A stretch of 26,814 nt of DNA from an uncultured Solobacterium sp. (lineage in GTDB: Bacteria > Bacillota_I > Bacilli_A > Erysipelotrichales > Erysipelotrichaceae): contig URYK01000035.1 of assembly GCA_900552125.1 (NCBI GenBank), positions 1 to 26,814 of the forward strand, written 5' to 3'. The first letter of the stretch is position 1, and each line of letters opens with the position of its first letter. The position numbers were made by a program, and so were the translations under genes. Below the pieces are notes generated by a model. The model did no database searches. It was not told the origin of the DNA and was given only the letters and a program-made list of their open reading frames with translations. This document shows positions 7,727 through 16,254 of the stretch, piece by piece.

Positions 7727-8146
7727 TTATAATTTTAAATACATTAAAGCCTTCTTATATTTTTCCAATCTCTCAAAATCTCTTTTACTTGGATTTGGAA
7801 TACGTGATAAATCCATATTATGTTGCAAATCTGCTATTTTTACTTTTCTTGCTAATTCATTCTTTTTAACACGCTTTATATACTCTGTATATGATTCCCC
7901 TCTTTCTTTCGTTAAAACTTTTATCGCGGATACAATCTCACTAGAGATTCCCATTGTAATTAAGTCTTCTTCTGTTATAGAAGTATCTTCTAATACGTCA
8001 TGTAAGTACCCTACTGCTTTTTCTTCATCTGTATCAAGTAAATTAGCAACAGCTTTAGGATGTTCGATATAATCTCTTCCACCTAAATCTTTTTGTCCTT
8101 TATGAGCTTTCATCGCAATAGCTAAAGCTTTTTCTATCATTTCCAT
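7727..8146 (-). CDS. Small HD-domain hydrolase (SpoT/Mesh1-like)
   Basis: This 139-residue protein is almost entirely an HD metal-phosphohydrolase domain. It shows YIEHP (His29), YLHDVLEDT (His49-Asp50) and KIADLQHNMDL (Asp106), the pattern of the hydrolase half of RelA/SpoT and of small alarmone hydrolases. No synthetase or regulatory domain is present. It may hydrolyse (p)ppGpp or another nucleotide; this is family inference only. The start ATG has AGGAGAT at good spacing. That ribosome site overlaps the end of an IS200-type transposase relic, so the gene now sits directly behind insertion-sequence debris. It forms a two-gene unit with the unknown gene at 7710. Confidence 0.85.
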   Translation of the reverse strand: MEMIEKALAIAMKAHKGQKDLGGRDYIEHPKAVANLLDTDEEKAVGYLHDVLEDTSITEEDLITMGISSEIVSAIKVLTKERGESYTEYIKRVKKNELARKVKIADLQHNMDLSRIPNPSKRDFERLEKYKKALMYLKL

Positions 8147-8158
8147 TATTTCTATCTC

Positions 8159-8339
8159 CTATTTGTTCATAATACTAACATGCCTTTCCAATAATACTAC
8201 TCTAGGTTTTCTTTCACATAAACTTCTTAAAAATTGCCCTATATCTGCTCGTAATCTATTGTAGATTACCATTCTTCTATATTCAGTTATTATTAAATAT
8301 AGTATTTACAAATATAACTAGTATATGATAATCTTTCAT
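8159..8339 (-). pseudogene. IS200/IS605-type TnpA (Y1 transposase) relic
   Basis: From ATG 8339 the frame reads MKDYHI and then breaks. A second frame downstream reads EYRRMVIYNRLRADIGQ and FLRSLCERKP, ending at TAG 8161-8159. These match the N-terminal third of IS200-type TnpA (YRRK-x-IY, RxDIG-x-xLRxLC, then the GH-x-MPDHVHM region, here decayed to RHVSIM). The catalytic HUH and Tyr part is missing. The usual IS200 leader hairpin is preserved just upstream at 8346-8404. The remnant ends 10 bases before the start of the HD gene. It is a fossil of one insertion and cannot move by itself. Confidence 0.8.
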
Positions 8340-8345
8340 TAAGAT

Positions 8346-8409
8346 AGCACCTCCTGTTATTTTTACTGCAATCGCAAGTCAACAGTATTATATCATGAGG
8401 TGCTTTTTT
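8346..8409 (-). promoter_or_regulatory. IS200-type leader hairpin hiding the transposase ribosome site
   Basis: AGCACCTC (8346-8353) and GAGGTGCT (8397-8404) are a perfect 8-base inverted repeat, with an inner CTGTT/AACAG pair. On the minus strand the 3' arm contains the GGAGGTGC ribosome site of the transposase relic, so pairing would block translation. On the plus strand the hairpin is followed by TTTTTT and would act as a terminator. Both roles are known for the left end of IS200 elements. This places the former IS left end near 8410. Confidence 0.75.
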
Positions 8410-8545
8410 CTATGAAACCCTGTCCACGCATATAGCACGTGATATTAACAATTATAAAGTTCCCTACTATATTAAAAGTAGCTATCTTTCGAAGAGCTTG
8501 TTTTCTACCAATCTTTCATACGATGAATTCTCCACCAGACTGATT

Positions 8546-9307
8546 TCAAAACTCTACTGCTCCTTTTAAAAGCGCGTGGTCAGGCAACTCGCCATCAGAA
8601 AGATAACTATCTGCTGTCTTATTCCCATATCCATTATGCTTAGTTACAAAACTAAAATCATACGTTGCTAGTGGGCTTTCCAAGTAATCTGTGTAAGGAT
8701 TAAATACTCTTTTCTCGCCTCGAACAATGATATGGTCTAGAGCCTGCTGATTTCCATCTTGAAAAACATATGAATATTTATTATTGGATCGTCTAGGTCC
8801 ATACACAACTCCTACTTCACCTATTATCTCTTGCACCTTTAAACAAGTACAGTTAAAATCACCGCAGCATAGGATTGCCCCTTCTATTTGATGTAAATAA
8901 GATTTTAAAAAAGCGAATTGTTTTTGTTGAGTGTTTCCTTGTGTCTTAATCCGTATTGCGATTAGATTAAGAATTATTTCTTCTATTTTTATTTTTATAT
9001 GCAGGAATTCCGGCAAAAAAGGATCCGTCGTATCTATATTATATACACCTAATAACTCAAAGTCTAACGATTTTCTTATCCCTATGCAAATCTGATTATA
9101 TCCTCTTACAGTAGCCTTTGGTGATATAAAGAGCTTATAATCTTTCAATTCCTCATTAAAATAATTGAATCCTTGTCCCTGAATAAACTCGCACAACATG
9201 AATACATCCGTTTGTGTCTCTTTAATTTTTTCACTTATGAACACCGGAATTTGATATTCATAATTTCCCATTGCATGACCGTTCCATTCAATATAATTAA
9301 GTATCAT
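8546..9307 (-). CDS. Endonuclease/exonuclease/phosphatase (EEP)-fold protein
   Basis: This is a 253-residue protein with the full set of EEP/DNase I-like motifs: the metal-binding Glu40 in MLCEF, CCGDFNC (Asp150, Asn152), ALDHIIV (Asp191, His192) and the terminal LPDHALL (Asp243, His244). The family includes exonuclease III, DNase I, sphingomyelinases and inositol phosphatases. There is no signal peptide, so a cytoplasmic nuclease or phosphodiesterase is likelier than a secreted one. The start has AAGGAGAG upstream. An unusual feature is that it is transcribed away from a region holding two inverted repeats and a divergent orphan gene, suggesting local regulation. The natural substrate is unknown. 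Confidence 0.87.
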   Translation of the reverse strand: MILNYIEWNGHAMGNYEYQIPVFISEKIKETQTDVFMLCEFIQGQGFNYFNEELKDYKLFISPKATVRGYNQICIGIRKSLDFELLGVYNIDTTDPFLPEFLHIKIKIEEIILNLIAIRIKTQGNTQQKQFAFLKSYLHQIEGAILCCGDFNCTCLKVQEIIGEVGVVYGPRRSNNKYSYVFQDGNQQALDHIIVRGEKRVFNPYTDYLESPLATYDFSFVTKHNGYGNKTADSYLSDGELPDHALLKGAVEF

Positions 9308-9337
9308 ATTAATCCTACTCTCCTTTTTTAAATAACT

Positions 9338-9360
9338 CTTAAGTATAACTGTTACTTAAG
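9338..9360. promoter_or_regulatory. Inverted repeat, candidate operator in the EEP promoter region
   Basis: CTTAAGTA and TACTTAAG flank 7 bases as a perfect 8-base inverted repeat. A further half-like TACTTAA lies at 9364-9370. The repeat sits just downstream of the candidate minus-strand promoter (9370-9398), in the first transcribed bases of the EEP gene, where a repressor would block transcription. The binding protein is unknown. Confidence 0.5.
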
Positions 9361-9369
9361 TTCTACTTA

Positions 9370-9398
9370 ATATTATCATATTATTTGAGTAATATCAA
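9370..9398 (-). promoter_or_regulatory. Candidate promoter of the EEP-fold gene
   Basis: The minus strand has TTGATA (9398-9393) and TAATAT (9375-9370) with a 17-base spacer. The -10 is weak. It is supported mainly by its place ahead of the EEP gene and by the inverted repeat at its start site. Confidence 0.4.
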
Positions 9399-9405
9399 CA
9401 GATAA

Positions 9406-9431
9406 AGTAAAACTTTATAAAAAGTTTTACT
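9406..9431. promoter_or_regulatory. Ten-base inverted repeat, second candidate operator
   Basis: AGTAAAACTT (9406-9415) and AAGTTTTACT (9422-9431) are perfect inverted repeats around six bases. It lies between the divergent promoters and ends 9 bases before the -35 of the plus-strand gene. It lacks a T-run, so operator is likelier than terminator. It differs in sequence from the repeat at 9338. Confidence 0.45.
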
Positions 9432-9440
9432 GTATAATTA

Positions 9441-9468
9441 TTGATTTTTTCTACTTTTGATTTATAAT
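9441..9468 (+). promoter_or_regulatory. Promoter of the orphan 167-residue gene
   Basis: TTGATT (9441-9446) and TATAAT (9463-9468) are spaced by 16 bases. The expected transcript start is near 9475, about 30 bases before the ATG at 9506. Confidence 0.6.
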
Positions 9469-9505
9469 ACATTAGAAAGAAACTTATGAGAAAGGATATT
9501 AGATA

Positions 9506-10009
9506 ATGTATTATTACAAGTTCAACTTAAAATTTGCAAAAAAAAAGACCAATATGAATTTTTTCAAATGCAGATATATTTTAGAGGAAGCTATTGATGC
9601 AATCAATATGGGGCTTACATTTAAGAGAGATGGTAAAAGTTTTACTATTAATGAGATAAAAGAAAACAGTTTAACCTTAACTTTATCCTCTAGTAGCTCT
9701 CTCACTAATCCATCCCGAAGTATAAGTGCTTTAACTCGATATTGCACGACATATTATACAGATGTTTTTAAAGATATCTTGTATAATAAAACTCTTTTCC
9801 ATATAGAATTAGTATCAAAAGAAAAAGATGTGCCTATCCTACCAAAAGATATATCAAACGAAGAATTGTTAAAAGGGATGATTGACTTACTTTACGGATA
9901 CACATCTAACTATAATTCTGATACCTTATTAAGAAATAAAACTATACAAGAAATTAAACAACTAATAGCTCCATTCATCAACAAAAAAGACAAGGACACT
10001 ACCTTGTGA
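9506..10009 (+). CDS. Uncharacterised protein, 167 residues
   Basis: The ATG has AAAGGAT about 12 bases upstream and a good promoter at 9441. The protein has no signal peptide, membrane segment or motif I recognise. Residues 1-60 are basic and mixed alpha/beta in look. A Ser-rich stretch (LTLSSSSSL) sits near residue 80, and the C-terminal 50 residues look helical and charged, ending KKDKDTTL. It is the only plus-strand gene in the second half of the window. It lies between the EEP gene, with which it shares an inverted-repeat-rich intergenic region, and the lysS terminator. It may be a small cargo gene brought by a mobile element, given the IS relic nearby and short direct repeats downstream. 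The function is unknown. Confidence 0.65.
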   Translation: MYYYKFNLKFAKKKTNMNFFKCRYILEEAIDAINMGLTFKRDGKSFTINEIKENSLTLTLSSSSSLTNPSRSISALTRYCTTYYTDVFKDILYNKTLFHIELVSKEKDVPILPKDISNEELLKGMIDLLYGYTSNYNSDTLLRNKTIQEIKQLIAPFINKKDKDTTL

Positions 10010-10155
10010 AGATTATGTATAGCTATCAGTGAATAATATGATTAATAATTTTATTATGGGGGTTATCCTGATTTACATAAACTATTATATAATTATAGAT
10101 ACAAAAGTTCATAAACACTTTTTAGATAATATGAAAATAATTAAAATTCCCATAG

Positions 10156-10189
10156 ATAAAATGGCATACATATCTGTATGCCATTTTAT
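10156..10189. terminator. Bidirectional terminator between the orphan gene and lysS
   Basis: ATAAAATGGCATAC pairs perfectly over 14 bases with GTATGCCATTTTAT around a six-base loop. It is the strongest hairpin in the gap of about 280 bases between the two converging genes and can serve both strands. Only a dubious open frame crosses this gap. Confidence 0.85.
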
Positions 10190-10208
10190 AAATCAATTTT
10201 CTACTTTG

Positions 10209-10227
10209 GGCGTAAATCAGGCGTAAA
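10209..10227 (+). repeat. Short tandem GGCGTAAA repeat, possible att or arm site
   Basis: GGCGTAAA occurs at 10209-10216 and again at 10220-10227, an 11-base period (GGCGTAAATCAGGCGTAAA). Closely spaced repeats of this style are found beside integrase genes of some Gram-positive mobile elements. No integrase is present here, so this is only a hint of an old attachment site just past the end of lysS. Confidence 0.25.
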
Positions 10228-10287
10228 AATAAATAATTCAAACCTATTTATACCTTAAACACCCTTTTTTTATCGTTTTTTAATTCT

Positions 10288-11796
<1,509 letters not shown>

Positions 11797-11798
11797 CT

Positions 11799-12043
11799 AT
11801 AATAAAAAGCTCTCCTCCATCATAGGGACGAGAGCTTCATCGTGGTACCACCCTAATTCACTGATAGGTCTCCCTAATCAGCCTTAGTGACTATGTTTCA
11901 AGTCTCTTCGTAACGTGAAGTAACGTCCATTAGGAAAGCTCCAAGTCTTTATTTCGCATATGTTCCACTGCCACACTCTCACCATTGTGTGTACTCTCTG
12001 AAAGCTTTCCATATGTTACTCTCTCTTCATAGCCATATTTACG
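11799..12043 (-). promoter_or_regulatory. T-box riboswitch leader of lysS, with terminator
   Basis: The minus strand carries the canonical T-box AGGGTGGTACCACG (11854-11841). It is followed by the terminator stem AAGCTCTCGTCC and GGAGGAGAGCTT with a TTTTTATT tail (11837-11799). Upstream lie Stem I features: AGAGAG motifs (12025-12020 and 11999-11994), a long paired CATATG/CATATG region and a GGTGAGAG apical loop. The AGGGAGACC before the T-box belongs to the stem II/III area. A lysine codon AAA at 11950-11948 lies in the expected specifier region, but I could not fix the register by hand. Uncharged tRNA pairs through its UGGN-type end with the T-box bulge and prevents termination. Confidence 0.92.
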
Positions 12044-12049
12044 TTAATG

Positions 12050-12078
12050 ATTATATAGACAAAGCCTTTCTTTGTCAA
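12050..12078 (-). promoter_or_regulatory. Sigma-A promoter of the lysS T-box transcript
   Basis: Perfect TTGACA (12078-12073) and TATAAT (12055-12050) are spaced by 17 bases on the minus strand. The transcript should start near 12043. This gives lysS its own promoter, independent of the PH and M3-peptidase genes upstream. Confidence 0.88.
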
Positions 12079-12104
12079 TTATAAAAATATGCTTACATGC
12101 TATA

Positions 12105-12479
12105 TTATTTACTATTTAAGATTCCATTACCTAAAATCTTATCAAATTCTCTAATATCACACTTAGAAGCAATTTTTAATTTAAATTGCCCTGCCTTTGT
12201 CCATAAATCTAATTCTTGATTCAAATCAAATGTTTCTGTATTTTCACTGCTCCACATATCAATAGAACGATATGGTAAAGAATAGATTTCTTTCTTTTTC
12301 CCAATACCTTGTACATCTACGACAATCACTCTTTTGTTTGTTAGTGCCGCAATATCTCGAACTGTCGCATAACACTGATAGATTTCTTCATTATCTACTA
12401 GAATTTCAATAATTTCTTTAGATGGTTCACATTTTCTAATAAAACTCCAAGTTAATATTTCATCTGTATTTGTTGCCAT
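12105..12479 (-). CDS. Bacterial PH-domain protein (bPH_1/DUF1696-like)
   Basis: This 124-residue protein is a single pleckstrin-homology-like domain. Recognisable parts are RDIAALTNKRVIVVDVQGI (about residues 41-59), the following YSLPYRSIDMWSSE and TFDLNQELDLW. These match the family once called DUF1696. Such proteins are cytoplasmic, form oligomeric rings in solved examples, and have no settled function. The ATG has GAGG nine bases upstream, and the gene starts 17 bases after the M3-peptidase stop, so the two are co-transcribed. No terminator is obvious before the lysS promoter. Confidence 0.85.
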   Translation of the reverse strand: MATNTDEILTWSFIRKCEPSKEIIEILVDNEEIYQCYATVRDIAALTNKRVIVVDVQGIGKKKEIYSLPYRSIDMWSSENTETFDLNQELDLWTKAGQFKLKIASKCDIREFDKILGNGILNSK

Positions 12480-12496
12480 AATAACCTCACAGAATT

Positions 12497-14191
12497 TTAT
12501 AATTTCTTATCATCTATACCTTGCAGATATTCTTTTACTGCAATCATGACATCTTTCAGACAGCCATCTTCAAATGGAACTTTTAAGTTTGCGGTCTTGA
12601 CGATTTCACGGAAAGTTTTTGTACCGCCAATCTGACAAATGCGATAATAGTCTTCAAATGCTGTTTCATCTTTTTGATATAGACGGAACCAGAACTGTAA
12701 TGCACATACCTGTGCTAATGTATAATCGATGTAATAGAATGGACTGGTAAAGATATGACTCTGACGGAACCACCAGCCGCCATTTTCTAAGAATTGGCAT
12801 TCTGAATAATCTTTATGAGGAAGATATTGTTTCTCTAATTTTCTCCAAGTTTCTCTACGTTGTTTTGGTGTCATCTCTGGATGTTCATATACTTCATGCT
12901 GGAAATGATCTACCAATACACCATATGGAATAAATTTTATCGCACCACATAAATGTAAGAATCGATATTTCTCTGCATCTTCATTAAAGAAACTTTCCAT
13001 CCAAGGCCAAGTGAAGAATTCCATACCCATTGAATGAATTTCACTGCTCTCATAAGTTGCCCAAATACATTCTACAGGACGAATATTTATAGAAGTAAAT
13101 GCCTGGAATGCATGACCAGCTTCATGGCATAAAACCTCAGCATCATGGCTTGTTTTATTAAAGTTACTAAATATAAATGGAGAGTGATAATCTGCAAATG
13201 TTGTACAATATCCACCACTAGCTTTCCCTTTTTTACTATTTAAATCCAATAATTCATGTTCTACCATGAAATCAAAGAATTTTCCAGTACGTTCATCTAA
13301 TTCATGATACATCTTATTAGCACGCTGTATCATTTCTTCTGTCCCATATTTAGGTGCAGGATTTCCACTAGTGAATTCATATTTCTCATCATAAACACTT
13401 AATTTATCATATCCTAAACGTTGTCTTTGACGTTCATAAAGTTCATTACATAAAGGAACAACATCTTCAAGTACCTGACGACGATAGTTTTCTACATCTT
13501 CTTTATTATAGTCAAAACGATTCATTAAGACATAGGATAATTCTACATAGTTCTTATAACCTAATTTCTTTGCCATGGTATCTCTTACTTTTACCATACG
13601 GTCATAGATATCATCTATTTCATCCTGATGTTCATCAAACCAGCCCCAATAAGCTAGAGTTGCTCTTTTACGTACATCACGATCTTCATCTTCCATTTTT
13701 ACTCCTAATTCTGATAAAGTATATACTTTCTCATCAAATGGAATCTGCGCACTAGCAATTAATTTCTGATAACTGCTTTGTAAACGATTTTCTTCCTGTA
13801 AATCTTCAATAATTTTTGGAGAGAAACTTTTTTGTGCATATTCTGCTAATAAGAAATATGTTTCAGGAACATCTTTCTTTAACTCCTCTACATATGGTGA
13901 AGCAAGCACTTCATTATCAAATTCAGTATATAAATTTTTCATTTTTGGCATTACTTCATCCCAGTAATCATTTTCTTTCTGATAGAATTCATCTTCTGTA
14001 TTAATTGTATAACGAACATAATAAATGTTATACATTGTATCCATATGTGCAACTGTATTTTTACCTTCATCAAAAGCAGCTTTAAAGCTATCATAATCCT
14101 TTGCTTCTTTCAGATGCTTTGTTGCTTGCTGCATAGTTTCTTCAAAAGCTTCATAGCTAATATGTTCATAAGGATAATCTTTAAATTTCAT
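12497..14191 (-). CDS. M3-family oligoendopeptidase (PepF-like)
   Basis: This is a 564-residue zinc metallopeptidase of family M3, the usual length for the shorter PepF branch. The zinc motif is LCHEAGHAF (His356, Glu357, His360), with the third ligand Glu in the ESSEIHSMGMEFF segment about 25 residues later. The Tyr- and His-rich SHIFTSPFYYIDYTLAQ near the C-terminus forms the substrate cleft. The enzyme cuts short peptides in the cytoplasm. The ATG has GAGGAGGAA upstream and a TATAAT-like box lies about 45 bases before it. With the PH gene it forms a two-gene unit placed between dusB and lysS. The symbol pepF is often used for this family, but this branch is commonly left unnamed. Confidence 0.95.
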   Translation of the reverse strand: MKFKDYPYEHISYEAFEETMQQATKHLKEAKDYDSFKAAFDEGKNTVAHMDTMYNIYYVRYTINTEDEFYQKENDYWDEVMPKMKNLYTEFDNEVLASPYVEELKKDVPETYFLLAEYAQKSFSPKIIEDLQEENRLQSSYQKLIASAQIPFDEKVYTLSELGVKMEDEDRDVRKRATLAYWGWFDEHQDEIDDIYDRMVKVRDTMAKKLGYKNYVELSYVLMNRFDYNKEDVENYRRQVLEDVVPLCNELYERQRQRLGYDKLSVYDEKYEFTSGNPAPKYGTEEMIQRANKMYHELDERTGKFFDFMVEHELLDLNSKKGKASGGYCTTFADYHSPFIFSNFNKTSHDAEVLCHEAGHAFQAFTSINIRPVECIWATYESSEIHSMGMEFFTWPWMESFFNEDAEKYRFLHLCGAIKFIPYGVLVDHFQHEVYEHPEMTPKQRRETWRKLEKQYLPHKDYSECQFLENGGWWFRQSHIFTSPFYYIDYTLAQVCALQFWFRLYQKDETAFEDYYRICQIGGTKTFREIVKTANLKVPFEDGCLKDVMIAVKEYLQGIDDKKL

Positions 14192-14257
14192 GAATAATTC
14201 CTCCTCTAGTTCTTTGTTATTATTATACTCGCATTTTATAGGAAAAGATATGGTTAT

Positions 14258-14300
14258 AAAAAAAGATTCCTCTCATAGCTCATTATCTATAAAAGGAATC
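14258..14300 (-). terminator. Terminator after dusB
   Basis: On the minus strand GATTCC (14300-14295) pairs with GGAATC (14270-14265), with an inner TATAG/CTATG stem and a TTTTTTT tail at 14264-14258. It ends the hslO - dusB transcript before the M3-peptidase promoter region. Confidence 0.85.
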
Positions 14301-14305
14301 AAATA

Positions 14306-15307
14306 TTATTTTTCTAGTAACCATGCTTGATATTCTTTTTCATAAACAGATAAGATATCCTCCATATCTTGATATGTTTCTATCTTTGTTAGCTTATCCT
14401 TCAACTGATGACTTTTTGGCAAGCCTTTTACATACCATGCCGCATGTCCTCTCATTTCTCGTATACCTACATATTCACCTTTTAATGTGCATAGACGAGA
14501 TGCGTGTAAACGAGCCATGTTGAATTTCTCTTCTAATGTTACAGGAGGCATATGTTCATTCGTATCTAAGTAATGAACTATGTCTTTGATTAGCCAAGGA
14601 TCACCTAATACTCCGCGACCAACCATTACCGCATCACAGCCAGTTTCTTCTAACATACGCTTAGCATCTTCTCCGCTTCTGATATCACCATTTCCAATGA
14701 CAGGGATGGATACTACATCTTTTACTTTTTTTATGTAAGACCAGTCTGCTTTCCCTTCATACATCTGTTTTTTTGTTCGTCCATGCACTGCAAGTGCCTG
14801 TACACCAACAGCTTCCAAACCTTTCGCAAGCTCTATACAAGTAATGTTATCTAGATCCCAGCCTATACGCATTTTCACAGTAACTGGTTTCTTTACACTC
14901 TGAACAACTTCTTTTGTCATATTAATCGCATGATCAACATCTTTCATTAATGCACTTCCCGCAAAAGACTTTACTATTTTAGTAACTGGGCATCCCATAT
15001 TAATATCAATGATATCACAATCTGTTTTTTCATCTAAAAACTTTGCGGCATATACCATTGTATTAATATCATGACCAAATATCTGCATCGTCAAAGGATG
15101 TTCCTGTTCTTCTACATCAGTCATCCCTACTGTTTTTTCATTATCATAATATAACGCTTTATCAGATACCATTTCTGTATAGATTAAACCTGCATTAAAT
15201 TCTTTACAGATTACACGAAATGCTGGATTAGATATTCCTGCCATAGGAGCTATTACTACTTTATTAGGAATTACAATATCTCTTATTTTCCATGAATTAT
15301 CTTGCAT
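14306..15307 (-). CDS. dusB: tRNA-dihydrouridine synthase (DusB-type)
   Basis: This 333-residue flavoenzyme reduces uridine to dihydrouridine in tRNA. The FMN-binding TIM barrel starts with VVIAPMAGISNPAFR. The catalytic Cys106 is in DINMGCPVTKIVKSFAGSALM, and the phosphate-binding GNGDI and VMVGRGVLGDPWL segments are present. The C-terminal helical domain covers about residues 245-333. The start overlaps the end of hslO by 11 bases, so the two are translationally coupled. This hslO-dusB pairing is typical for Firmicutes. A terminator follows directly. Confidence 0.96.
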   Translation of the reverse strand: MQDNSWKIRDIVIPNKVVIAPMAGISNPAFRVICKEFNAGLIYTEMVSDKALYYDNEKTVGMTDVEEQEHPLTMQIFGHDINTMVYAAKFLDEKTDCDIIDINMGCPVTKIVKSFAGSALMKDVDHAINMTKEVVQSVKKPVTVKMRIGWDLDNITCIELAKGLEAVGVQALAVHGRTKKQMYEGKADWSYIKKVKDVVSIPVIGNGDIRSGEDAKRMLEETGCDAVMVGRGVLGDPWLIKDIVHYLDTNEHMPPVTLEEKFNMARLHASRLCTLKGEYVGIREMRGHAAWYVKGLPKSHQLKDKLTKIETYQDMEDILSVYEKEYQAWLLEK

Positions 15308-16187
15308 GAGTTTCTATAAACCTTTCTAAGTCTAATAATTCTTCTTCGCTAAACTGATACTTTTCACCGCAGAAATTACATGTAATCTCACAGCCATGAT
15401 CTTCTTCTATCATTGCCTTGCGTTCTTCTTTAGATAATGTAGTCAATACTCGTTTCATAGTTGCTCGATCGCATTTACAACGGAATTCAATATCCTGTCC
15501 AGTTAAGATTTTCACATCATCAAATAAATCTTTTAAGATATCTTCTAAACTATCATATTCCTGAATTAAAGTAGACATATGCTTCATGTTAGAAACAATA
15601 TTTTCTACTTTCACAATATCTTCTTCCTCTGCATCAGGAAGCATCTGAATAATCATACCGCCTGCAGAGATAATAGAGTTATCTGTATCAACTAATACTC
15701 CAACACTAACAGCTGATGGAGTCTGTTCACTGGCAGTGAAATAATATGCGAAATCATCACCAATTTCACCACTTTGTAAGGCAACTGTTCCACTCCAGTT
15801 TTCTTTCATTTTCATATCTTTAATGACTTCTAAATAACCATCTTTTCCTACTGCAGTACCTACCGCTAGTTTTCCAGTATCATTGTACTGTAGTAAGATA
15901 TGAGGATCACTTACAAATCCGCGAACATGCCCATCACTATATGCATCAACTAATATTGTCCCAATAGGTCCTCCTCCATTAATACGAATAGTAAGCTGTT
16001 CATCTTTTGTCTTCAACATACTTCCCATCATAGAACCTACAGTTAATACACGCCCTAAAGCTGCAGCACTAGTTGGGTACATATCAAAACGTTTTCTAGC
16101 TTCTTCTACTAAATTTGTAGATGAGCATATATATATTCTTACATGTTCATTACATGCAAGAGCCTTTAATAAATAATCTTTCATCAT
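15297..16187 (-). CDS. hslO: Redox-regulated chaperone Hsp33
   Basis: This 296-residue cytoplasmic holdase protects proteins during oxidative stress. The C-terminal zinc switch is complete: Cys237 and Cys239 (CKC), Cys270 and Cys273 (CNFC). When oxidised these form disulfides and unfold the linker, turning the chaperone on. The N-terminal domain shows TVGSMMGSMLK and NGGGPIGTILVDAY. ATG 16187 follows AGGAGTGAT; a second ATG lies directly after it and cannot be excluded as the start. In the common Firmicute order hslO follows ftsH, but here about 8.8 kb of other genes lie between them. Confidence 0.97.
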   Translation of the reverse strand: MMKDYLLKALACNEHVRIYICSSTNLVEEARKRFDMYPTSAAALGRVLTVGSMMGSMLKTKDEQLTIRINGGGPIGTILVDAYSDGHVRGFVSDPHILLQYNDTGKLAVGTAVGKDGYLEVIKDMKMKENWSGTVALQSGEIGDDFAYYFTASEQTPSAVSVGVLVDTDNSIISAGGMIIQMLPDAEEEDIVKVENIVSNMKHMSTLIQEYDSLEDILKDLFDDVKILTGQDIEFRCKCDRATMKRVLTTLSKEERKAMIEEDHGCEITCNFCGEKYQFSEEELLDLERFIETHAR

Positions 16188-16254
16188 AGTATCACTCCTA
16201 TCGAATGCACTTGTAGTATAACATAAAGTGCTATTATTGAGAAGAATCTCACCC

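Noticed and set aside
10029..10226. 65-codon open frame after the orphan gene
   Set aside because: It has no ribosome site, overlaps the strong 10156-10189 hairpin and has low-complexity Ile/Asn-rich content, so it is probably not a gene.
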